Positions 1 through 8,700 of a stretch of DNA of 28,765 nt are shown one piece after another. The translations under genes were made by a program, and so were the position numbers. Below the pieces are notes generated by a model. It was not told where the DNA came from. It did no database searches and saw nothing but the letters and a program-made list of their open reading frames with translations. Position 1 is the stretch's first letter. Each line of letters begins with the position of its first letter. Source of the DNA: Lachnospiraceae bacterium UBA1753. Lineage in GTDB: Bacteria; Bacillota; Clostridia; Lachnospirales; Lachnospiraceae. The DNA lies in NCBI GenBank assembly GCA_002317595.1, contig DCHL01000187.1, forward strand, positions 1 to 28,765, read 5' to 3'.

Positions 1-120
1 GTTTTTCGATGAAGGCAGGGGATATGTTTCATCGGGATAATAGGTTTCCTGTGTTTTGCAATGAACTAATCTAAGAGCGAAGCGATATACATATTTCGGG
101 TTTTCTCATAAGCCAGGGGA

Positions 121-252
121 ATAACCAAGCCAATAACAAAGCCAAAGTCAATAACAAAGACAACAATAAAGGCAACAATAAAGGCAACAATAGAGACAAC
201 AATAAAGCCAATAACAAAGCCAAAGCCAATAACCAAGCCAATAATAAAGGCA
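121..252. repeat. Hexamer tandem array (22 units)
   Basis: The stretch divides cleanly into 22 consecutive six-base units without gaps, mostly ataaca/ataacc or acaata alternating with aagcca or aaggca, so the visible period is 12 bases. The central units are acaata-aaggca and the flanks are ataaca-aagcca. The minus-strand frame across it is an almost pure leucine peptide without a convincing ribosome binding site, and the plus-strand frame in register with the units has no ATG. I read it as a simple-sequence array and not as a gene. Together with the hairpin at its right end it fills the otherwise gene-free first 330 bases. Bases 1-120 show nothing else I can name. Confidence 0.85.
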
Positions 253-284
253 TCTGTTCACGTTGATGAATAGATGCCTTTATT
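243..284. repeat. 18-bp hairpin ending the hexamer array
   Basis: Bases 243-260 pair with 267-284: thirteen perfect pairs (aataaaggcatct with agatgcctttatt), one G-T wobble, then four more pairs, around a six-base loop. The left arm begins inside the last repeat unit. Neither side is followed by a run of T, so it does not fit a standard intrinsic terminator on either strand. Confidence 0.8.
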
Positions 285-330
285 GGACTGTTCGTTTCCA
301 GTCCCTGTTACATGATATAGTTTGAGGGAG

Positions 331-555
331 TTATATCCTGTATTTTGAAACTATGCTAAGAAGTTCTTCTGAACATTCTTCACACTTAACAACAATATTT
401 GAGGAAATGAGCGCCATCATAGCAACCATTGACGCACAGTCAACGGTCCAGCTGAAGCCTTCTTTTGACACAAGCACATTAGCCCTGTTGCGTTCAGCAG
501 CTCTTACTAACTTAGACATTCCATCCAAAGTGGGAATATTGATCTTGAAACTCAT
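331..555 (-). CDS. HPr-like protein lacking the active-site histidine
   Basis: This 74-residue protein has the size and C-terminal pattern of the phosphocarrier HPr of the sugar phosphotransferase system. The segment DCASMVAMMAL matches the HPr regulatory-serine helix (usually NAKSIMGLMSL), and the following strand and acidic helix also fit. The N-terminal GIHARPA motif that carries the phosphorylated histidine is replaced by DGMSKLV, so phosphotransfer from Enzyme I is not expected, while the serine position is kept. I chose the inner ATG at 555 because aaaggggtg lies just upstream of it; an outer ATG at 600 would add 15 mostly hydrophobic residues. The gene is divergent from the AraC regulator and shares its upstream region. 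A regulatory or orphan Crh-like role is inference; the family call is by pattern only. Confidence 0.6.
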   Translation of the reverse strand: MSFKINIPTLDGMSKLVRAAERNRANVLVSKEGFSWTVDCASMVAMMALISSNIVVKCEECSEELLSIVSKYRI

Positions 556-625
556 ACATAAAACACCCCTTTTCAAAAAGAACAAGCATATCAATATCAC
601 CAGAATTCCACTTATATAATTTTAG

Positions 626-680
626 TATAATCATACGAGAATTACATTATTGCATAATCGCACAACAAATTGTACGATTA
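626..680. promoter_or_regulatory. Shared promoter region with three TAATC-type boxes
   Basis: Between the divergent HPr-like and AraC genes there are three related 11-mers: taatcatacga at 628-638, taatcgcacaa at 655-665, and the inverted copy taatcgtacaa on the minus strand at 680-670. The last two form a 26-base dyad with a four-base spacer and one mismatch. A TATAAT at 626-631 overlaps the first box. They are plausible operator half-sites, possibly for the AraC regulator itself. No well-matched -35 element was found. Confidence 0.4.
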
Positions 681-743
681 AACAAAAACGGATTGATGGT
701 GTCAAATTAGTTATGAAAAAAAGTTCTTTCTGGAGGCAAAATT

Positions 744-1970
744 ATGATAGATGAAAAGAAAATAGTTGCAATGGTGGAAGAGTCAGGCCGTTTTACCAGG
801 CTTTTTTCAAGAGTATACAAAAAGGGCGAGGTAATAGCGCAGTTCAATGATATGGGCGTTTCGGAACATCGCGAATATGTTGACTGCTATTTTGACAAGG
901 TTCTCGCTATTGATAAGCCTGTGGGAATTGTCTACACAGATGAGGGTTCCTTTTTCATAGTACTTAAGGTGGAAGACTATATTGTAGTGACTGGACCGGC
1001 AAGTGAATATGCCCCCTCGAGAAAGCAGGTGGAGAAGATTGCAGCCATGATGGAATGTAATGAGGAGGAGGCCGCGTTTATATTTAACGCGAGCCAGAGT
1101 GTAGATTATCTGTCAGTTGGAACGGCCCTGATGATGGCCTGTACGAAGTACCACCTTCTGACGGGTATCAGACTCAGACCCTCTGAAATACTCAAGGATA
1201 AGAAGAAGGATGGGGAGGATAAGAGGGATGCTGGAGAAGATAAAAACCGGGACCAGGCGAAAAAATGGAAATCCTACTGCGAACTTGATGAGAGGATGGC
1301 GTATCATGATGCGGTATTCCAGCGAGAAAGGAAACTATGTCATGCGCTGAGTCTGGGAAGTGAAGCAGAAGTGGAACGGGTTCTGCAGGAGGCCAAGCTG
1401 GCTGTTCCCCAAAGAGGCGCGGACAGGCTTGAAAACCTGAAGGTGACATTTGTCATTTCTGCGACGGTGGCCTCAAGGACGGTCATTCAGTGCGGAGTAT
1501 CGCCGGCGGAATCCTTTGGACTTGTGGAATACTATGTGACACGTGCTGAGAGGATGACTAAAGTGGAACAGTTCCATCCGCTTATGCTCACTATGCTGAA
1601 GCATTTTGCTGTGCTTGTCCGCGATATTGTGAAGTCTGTCAGATTCTCGAATTTCGTCGCTGATGTCAATGGATATATCGAGCTGCATATCACAGAGAAA
1701 ATAATGGTGGAGGATATGGCGCATGACCTTGGAATGAGCCGCAATTCTCTCTCAGGACGTTTCAAACAGGAAACAGGTGAACTGTTATCGGATTACATCA
1801 TGATGAAAAAGGTTGAGCGTGCAAAATTCCTGATTGGAAACACTGACCAGAGCATTTCGGAAATAAGTGCATACCTTGATTTTTCTTCGCAAAGTCACTT
1901 CCAGCGGGTGTTCAAAAAGTATACGGGCATAACTCCGAATGAGTACAGGAAAAGAGACAATCATTTCTAA
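744..1970 (+). CDS. AraC-family transcriptional regulator
   Basis: This 408-residue protein ends in a classic AraC DNA-binding domain (about residues 305-405) with two helix-turn-helix units: the first around MVEDMAHDLGMSRNSLSGRF and the second around SISEISAYLDFSSQSHFQRV, closing with the family signature FKKYTGITPNEYRK. The N-terminal 140 residues look like a sensory or dimerisation domain of unknown ligand. A highly charged Lys/Asp/Glu linker follows at about 150-175, then a helical middle region. The start is supported by GGAGG eight bases upstream. It is the first plus-strand gene and sits ahead of the long accessory gene run, so it is a candidate regulator of that run; this is positional inference. 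Its own promoter region carries repeated boxes that could be autoregulatory. Confidence 0.9.
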   Translation: MIDEKKIVAMVEESGRFTRLFSRVYKKGEVIAQFNDMGVSEHREYVDCYFDKVLAIDKPVGIVYTDEGSFFIVLKVEDYIVVTGPASEYAPSRKQVEKIAAMMECNEEEAAFIFNASQSVDYLSVGTALMMACTKYHLLTGIRLRPSEILKDKKKDGEDKRDAGEDKNRDQAKKWKSYCELDERMAYHDAVFQRERKLCHALSLGSEAEVERVLQEAKLAVPQRGADRLENLKVTFVISATVASRTVIQCGVSPAESFGLVEYYVTRAERMTKVEQFHPLMLTMLKHFAVLVRDIVKSVRFSNFVADVNGYIELHITEKIMVEDMAHDLGMSRNSLSGRFKQETGELLSDYIMMKKVERAKFLIGNTDQSISEISAYLDFSSQSHFQRVFKKYTGITPNEYRKRDNHF

Positions 1971-1989
1971 GGCGGGATGGATTAGCTTG

Positions 1990-2053
1990 AACGCAGGCTG
2001 CTTCGCAGCCTGCGTTAGAGCTGCGAAGCGAAGCGGATTGCGAATGTCCGCTT
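1990..2053. repeat. GC-rich hairpin pair after the AraC gene
   Basis: Bases 1990-2001 (aacgcaggctgc) pair perfectly with 2005-2016 around a three-base loop. A second, weaker stem pairs 2031-2037 (aagcgga) with 2047-2053 (tccgctt). The first stem is strong enough to end transcription, but no T run follows, so it may instead be a chromosomal palindromic repeat or protect the 3' end of the regulator mRNA. Confidence 0.6.
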
Positions 2054-2118
2054 TACTGCAAATTGCCAAGAGGATTGCTACAGTCCCCTATATTATTTTT
2101 CCCCAAAGAGCAGATAAC

Positions 2119-2150
2119 TTGTACCATTTACTGTCGATATCGTATATAAT
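2119..2150 (+). promoter_or_regulatory. Possible sigma-A promoter of the main gene run
   Basis: A TTGTAC at 2119-2124 precedes an AT-rich -10 zone, either TATATA at 2143-2148 (18-base spacer) or the perfect TATAAT at 2145-2150 (20-base spacer, longer than ideal). It lies 78 bases or more upstream of the first gene of the run, after the hairpins that close the AraC gene. Assigned by pattern only. Confidence 0.4.
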
Positions 2151-2176
2151 TATAGTAATTGTATAGTTGAAAATGG

Positions 2177-2194
2177 GGGTAGTTTACCCTTTTT
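2177..2194 (+). promoter_or_regulatory. Short leader hairpin followed by five T
   Basis: In the presumed leader, gggta (2177-2181) pairs with taccc (2185-2189), with possible G-T extensions, and five T follow directly (2190-2194). This could be a weak attenuator between the promoter and the GTG start at 2228. It also occupies the only purine-rich stretch (gggggt) upstream of the ATG at 2195, which makes that ATG a poor start. The stem is short, so it may not be significant. Confidence 0.3.
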
Positions 2195-2227
2195 ATGAAA
2201 GAATGCTTTGCAACGGAGGGAATAAAA

Positions 2228-2638
2228 GTGATCAGGGATGATTTCATGAGCATAGCGAAAGAACTGGGGATCGGCGTTGAGACGGTCAGTGAAGATGGCG
2301 TGGAGGCCCTTGTCTTTAATGTTGACGGAGAATGCGGAATATATCACGCAAGCGTTGTATGCCTTGAGGCGGAAAGCCTTTTCGTGTGTACCATCAACCT
2401 CGGAATAAAAATTGCAGAGGAGAAGCTGACTGAAGCGGCAGCATATCTCCTTGGCAGGAACTACAACTATATTTTTGCCAGTGCAAATATTGATCCTGAG
2501 AGCAGGCTTGCCCTCACAAGATGTCCTATTGTCGTGAGGGGGAGTGACGAGGAGCGAAGAGATCTTATCAGGGCCGCAATGTATCAGGCCAGTGCGATGG
2601 CTGATGCGGAGTACAAGGGAATTGCTGCTTTTGTATAA
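2228..2638 (+). CDS. Small YbjN-like protein, candidate chaperone
   Basis: The frame is open from an ATG at 2195, but the GTG at 2228 is the better start because GGAGGG ends seven bases before it, whereas the ATG lacks a well-placed site. That gives 136 residues. The helix-strand order and the segment NYIFASANIDPES followed by a final helix of the type EERRDLIRAAMYQASAMADA resemble YbjN-family proteins, whose fold is close to that of secretion chaperones. There is no catalytic motif, signal peptide or membrane segment. It stands directly before the 2052-residue protein, a position typical of a dedicated cargo chaperone, but that function is inference. The family call is tentative. Confidence 0.6.
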   Translation: MIRDDFMSIAKELGIGVETVSEDGVEALVFNVDGECGIYHASVVCLEAESLFVCTINLGIKIAEEKLTEAAAYLLGRNYNYIFASANIDPESRLALTRCPIVVRGSDEERRDLIRAAMYQASAMADAEYKGIAAFV

Positions 2639-2652
2639 CAAGGGAATTGCTG
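2613..2652 (+). repeat. 15-bp direct repeat at the gene end
   Basis: The 15-mer acaagggaattgctg occurs at 2613-2627 and again at 2638-2652, with a 25-base period, and the stop codon lies between the copies. This looks like a small local duplication of the 3' end of the preceding gene. Confidence 0.75.
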
Positions 2653-2707
2653 TGTTTAAGTAGGTTTGTGTAGGGAGCTTTGAAGGAAGCGGCTTGAGGA
2701 GTATTTT

Positions 2708-5700
2708 ATGCCAAGAGGACAGGTGAAAATTGAACAGAACGCGAATTCTCTTGTTGATAAGGTGAAGGGGAGAGGCAAGAAAAGCAGCAGGAATGATATG
2801 ACTGCTGAGGCGCTTGCCATGGCGTCCTATGTCTCAAAGCAGGACGGAACGGCTGATAATATTGCCGAAAGCTACGATGAAAATGATGCTGCGCAGAAAT
2901 TCTTCAAGGCAAGGGCGAAAAGAATTACTGATGACCTTGATTCGCTCCTGTATGGCAGCGGGGCCGGTGGGTATGATGAAACCCTCGGAGACATGTCGAT
3001 AAATGGCGATATGATGGATACTGAAATTGCGCGTGACGACATGACTCAAAGTAAGGGTGGTTTTAAGTATTGGTTTAAGCATCTGTTTTATGACAAGGAT
3101 ATCCAGAATGTCATGGCGCTTGGCGCCAGGTTCGATGAGACAAGAACTACTGAAAATACGCAGTATATTAAGCGGAAGGATGTGTATACGACAGATCTCA
3201 TGATGCCTGTGCCTGGAGTTGTTGTTGACGCGCGGAGTATTCGCCTTGTTGGAAAATATTTTAAGTCTCCAGCAGACCAGGGCAGGACTGAGATTTATAT
3301 GCCTGTTGGCGGAAAGAAACCCAGACTTGCAGTGTTCACAGGTGCTACCAGGGCTCTTGCTGATTATGATGTGACTGCTTTTGGCATTGAAAAGGCGACA
3401 AAGGATTCGCCTGCGCGTACAGTTATCCGTGCGGAGGGTACAGGCGGCGCAGGAGCGGGTGCTTCGGGTGCTCTCAGGGAGAAGCTGTCGCCTCATCTGA
3501 CCCGAAGCCTTACATTCTCGGAGATAGCAATTGACAGCCAGATTCTTGCAGGCGGGCGTCCGAAGGTTGCTTTTGAGGATGCCAAGGTTCAGTATACTGA
3601 TGACGTGGCGGGCTCTGCGATAAACGGAGTTACGCTGGATAATGTGAATGCCACGCTGCAGAATGGACAGGGCGTGGTTGTTCTTGATTCACTCGGTGCG
3701 GATACAGCGACGATTGAGAAGACTGCCATGGATGCAGATGCAGCTGTCCTGGCGCAGCCTCCGGCTCCTGCGGCGCCTGCGCCGGCTGAAGCTGCCCCCA
3801 CTCTTAAGAGCATTTCGGTCAATACAGGAAAGAGTAAAGAAGAGCTTGAAGCAGAGAAAAAGGCTAAGAAGGAACAGGAAGAGCGGAATGACTATCATGA
3901 GATGGCCATGGACCCGCTTCAGAATATTCCTGCCATCGGCAAGGTGAAGGGACTTGGCGGTGAAATTGATGTCAGTGAGACTGGCAGGTATAAGGCAGAG
4001 CTTACCTTTAAGGCAAAGGGAAGCTACTACGACTATGTCCAGAGAGGCGTGACCCGCTATGACAAGGATGGAAAAAAATATGTAGAGGACATCAGAAAAG
4101 GGGATGATTTTGATAATTTCTTTGATTTCCTTTTAGGTAATCCATCGGTCAAGGCGCAGGAATCTGCGGCCAACAGACTGAATGCAATCAAGGCGCTCCG
4201 CAAGGAAAAGCTGGCACAGGGCGAGGAAATCTCGGATGAGGATATGGCTGTGCTTGTGGAGGATGCCCTCGGAACTACCCTTGGGGAGGATTTTCTCTCT
4301 TCCATTTCAAATTCAGTGCTTGGTGAGAATGTCACAAGATTCTGGACTGTATTTATGAATAAGCACAAGCTTGAGAATGCGGGTCTATATAAATCCTCAA
4401 TCTCAGCTGACCTTCTCGAGGAATTCATTGGAGAGCGTCAGATACAGGTGTTCAAGACCATCGCCTCTGGATTCAAGAAGGATTCCACGCCCCTCAATCA
4501 GAGGCTTTCTGAGTACTGGGAAGCCTTAGGTAAGGGAAAGGAGCTCTCTGGAACGGAATCCATACCGGGCATACCTATGCCTATTGATGAGGATGCTGTA
4601 GCAAAGGCTGAGAAGGACAGGAAGAAGAGCGGCGCAATATCTGTGAGGTCGGCGGTGCTGCCTTACGTTGTTGCTGAGTTTTCATATAAGCCCTATATTA
4701 ATTTTTCTCCCATAGGAGACCTTAAGATTGAACCGCTTGAGGATGCCAAGACTATAGAGGAGGCGAGGGCGGAATTCAAGGAGAAGGCCCTTGCCAAGGG
4801 TGTTACTGCTGATGAGCTTCGCGCGGGAGTCCTCGATGAGGATTTCAAGGCGGCATATTCAAATATCAAATACAGTATCCAGCCGTCGTTTGGTGTGAAG
4901 GCTTCGGCTGGCTGTGAAATTAGTGCTTCGCTTCTTGCGGGAGGCGGAATGATTCTTGCTGTCAAGGGAACCGTGTTTGGACAGGCCGGCGGCGAGGTAG
5001 GAATCAGCGCCAATGCTGAATTCATAATGGAATACGGCGATAACGGGGTGAAGTGGTCTGACACCGTGGCAAAGGCGGGAATCAGCGGTGACATCAAGCT
5101 GTCAGGAAGTGTCGGAATCAAGGCGGGCATTGCTTCAGAGCTCTTTGACTGGGAATACAATGTCTTTAAGTTCAATGCGCTTTCACTGTCCTTGGGACCC
5201 TTCAGCTGGGGCGGCAAGATGAATCTTGGAAGCACCAATGATGGCAGCATCCCCAGGTTCAGTAGTGAGGCCAAGGCCGAATTTTCAGCAGCTCATCTGC
5301 CGAAACTCTTCAAGGGAGGAAGCAGCGATTCGGGCTTTAAGTATGAGCCCCAGGAGCTTCCCAGCGGTATGCAGGCGATGGTGGATGAGGCGCGTGCCTA
5401 CGTCGGCCAGTTCGACGCACTTCGGGATAAGGTCAGCACCATAATGAAGATAATCAAGAACCCTGCCAATGCGCATCTGGCGAGGGAGGGTACGGAGTCG
5501 TTTACGGCTCTTCGCGAGGTTCTTGCAAATCTTGCAATTCAGCTTAGGGAGAAAAACACTCAGTTTGTCGACACCATTGAAGGTCTGAAAACGATGGTTG
5601 AAGGCATGAAGGCTGACAAGACCTACAAGAAGAAGTCCAAGAAGATTGCCGACAGGATTCAGAAGCACCAGGACAGGATAGACAGGCTAAATCCTGCGAC

Positions 5701-8700
5701 GGCGCCTGCTGGTTTCGACCCTGATGATGTGCTCGATTTCTATGAGGATGGCATTACCAGAACCCAGGGCAAGGGTGATTATGAAAAATATCAGAAGAAA
5801 AAGATGACTTCAAAGAAACTTCAGGAGATTGGCCTTTCAGATGTCGCGACTGCTTCGGGTGGCACTGAGAAAAAATATAAGCAGATGCTCAAGGCAAAGC
5901 TCGATGAGGTCATTGAAAATAAGCGTGCTCTTATAGAGCAGATCAGGAATTATCCGGTAGGAGCCAATGCAGGGGAAACCTTTGGAGAGTTCTATAAGAG
6001 GATTGCGCCGAGAAGTAAGGTATATGAGCATCTCGGAGTTGCTGACACCCTCACGCGTCAGATTACTGATTCAAACGGAAATACGGTTGATGAGACACCG
6101 CTCATGCGACTTAGGGAATTTGAGAAGAAGCGTCTTGAGAAGGCAACTGCCGGTGAAACCAGTAATGTGGAAAAAATCAAGGCTTACCTTGCAAAACATA
6201 AGATTGATAAGAGAATCCCTAATAAGGAATTCTCTACATGGTACTTTGATACCCTGGGTGCAGGCACCTGGCTCAGTCTGCAGACGGTTGACTATCTGAC
6301 TCCCAAGGTCATGATGGCTGCCATGCAGAGAGCGCTTAGGACGTCTTATAATGAGAGTACCTCGGGCGAGTATTCCTTTGAACGGCTCAGAATCCTCGAG
6401 CAGTTTAAGGCAAGGCACACAGCTGCCCTTGAGAAGGTAAAGAAGGCTACGACAGATCCCGAGAGGGATGCGGCAAGGACCGAGGCTGCCAACATTGAGA
6501 CAGAGGCCCGCGCGGCATTCTTTGTAAACGAAAAGGTTAAGGAAAATTACAGGAATAAGTTCTACCGCACCTCGACGATTGACGACCTGATTAGCTATGA
6601 GAGCAGCTGGAATGAGGCAGGACAGGAGGATAAATGGGGAGTTTTTGCCCATCATGAGGATGAGAGAAACCAGCGCGACAGAAGAGCTGCGCTTCTGTCT
6701 GTTATCAAGAGCAAGATTGGTCAGCTTGACGATGCCGGAATTACAAATCTGAATGTTGCCCAGAAGGCTGAGCTGCGAACTGCCATTGGCGCAAATGAAG
6801 ACGCCATGGCAGAGATGCATAATCTTGGGATTGTGGATTCAACCACTAATGCAAAGGGTGAAAAGCTTACGTCTGAGGCTGGCGCCATCGACCTAAGTAA
6901 GATTGGTTTCTGGAAGGATAGAAAGTACGGTGGCTTATCACGTTTCTTTGGAAGGATCGGCGATACCTTAAAGCTTATGGCAGCGGGAGCCACCAGCCAT
7001 GTGGGCATGCGCAGGCAGGTCATTATGGAAAATGTCTCCTTTGACACAATCCTTGACTACGAACGCACGAGAGCTGCTGAGTATGATCCTGGGGATAAAA
7101 ATGCCGTGAGGCATAATGCTATTCTTGCATACCTTAAAGCGAGAAGGGCGCTGATTCTTGCCGAGAAGGACCCGAAGAAACAGAAGGCTCTTGTCAAGGC
7201 AGAAAGAGAGCAGTATTTCTCGGGAATATTGGATGAGAAGTTAGGCTTTGGCGGCTGGAAATCAAAGGATCATTCTGAAATTATCAGCCGTATTGAGTCA
7301 GGAGTAATCAATGATTACCGTGTCAGTGCTGCAATTCTTGAAAAGGACCAGGTGTCTTACCAGGACCAGCACACACAGCGCCTTGCGCAGCTTAAGAAAT
7401 TAAAGGCAGAAAATCCCGATATGAGTGCCCTAGAGGCCTACTATATCTACAACAATGACATCCGTGATTACTCTGCAATCAGGAGACTTATTCCCATTGG
7501 AACAAGGGGATTTGAGGACTGGATGAAAAGCGAGGAGCAGAAAAAGGTTGGTGCTGCTGGGGATATCTGTGATATAGCCACCATCGACCAGATGATAAGG
7601 TTCCAGAAGAGAAAACTCTCGAGAAATACAAGAAGCCACACCATGAGAGCCGGATACCTGGGTACGCAGGCAGTGGACCGAGGCACAAGTGTGATTCCAA
7701 TCCTGGGCAATTTTGATGCCTTTGATACAGACAAGAAGAAGATAGAAAAGTCTGCTGATATCTATCAGGAAGGTATGTATGGCCTCTATGAGAAGATGAA
7801 GGTCTGGTATGAGAAGTACGAGGCGGACGCTGGCAAGAAGTCTGATATGGAGAGGCAGAAGGAATTCTCCCAGAAGGTGAGGGATAATCTGCTACAGGGT
7901 GCCTTTGCCAAGAACTGGATGTTCCTGAATTTCCTCAATAACCTTCCGCCTATCGCAGCGCTTGAGTATGAGGCTATGAGGGCTGGAGAAAAGGGAGCAA
8001 AATATCAGGAGAGGCTTGATCTTATTGATAAGTTTGAGGACAGGCCCGATGGCAGCCTTTCGCGTGAGGAAAGACAGCGGTACCTTGCTGCGGTTCGGCA
8101 GGACCATTTCTTCAAACGCAACCTGACCAGGGATAAAAACTATCAGAGTGCATACGACAAGGAACTTGAGGAACGCTATGAAAAGGGCGAGTATGACCTT
8201 ACCAAGGAGACTGCCATAGAGTACCAGGAGCTTCGCATCCTTGAGCTTAAGAGGGAATACCTCAAGATGGAGGCCGAGATGGAGGCTGCAAGAGTGAGCG
8301 AGACCGCAAGGGCGGGAAGCACGGCGGACAGCATTGAGGAAGCTCAGTTTAAGGCCTTTGTTAAAAATGGCGGTGAAAAAATTATGCTTGAGGACAGTGA
8401 AGTCAAAGCTGCAGTCGACGCAGAACTTGCTACTGGCATCGACAGAAGCAGGGATGCAATCACTGAGTTTGAGGAGAGCCGCATCAGATATTACGAGGAT
8501 CTTCAGGCCAAGCTTGACATGCCTGCAAATAAGATTTCGGAGATCCAGAAGCAATATCAGGCGGACAATATCTGGATTGACATGGTACTTCCTCAGATTG
8601 AGGGTGCAAGGCCGGAGGATATTTTTAACGGCGATGCCAGGTTTACTGAGTCTATTGACAGGATGATTGACTATAAGAATCCAGGTGAGGACCCTGAGCT

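Noticed and set aside
121..252. CRISPR array
   Set aside because: The repeat units are six bases long with no unique spacers, and no cas gene is present.
71..253. Minus-strand frame encoding a leucine-rich 60-residue peptide
   Set aside because: It is a by-product of the hexamer array, has no convincing ribosome binding site, and its start lies inside the hairpin.
243..284. Intrinsic terminator
   Set aside because: The stem is strong but AT-rich, and no T run follows on either strand.
6071..6820. Long minus-strand frame (249 codons) opposite the giant gene
   Set aside because: It has no recognisable protein pattern and lies fully inside a well-supported plus-strand gene; several similar antisense frames exist.
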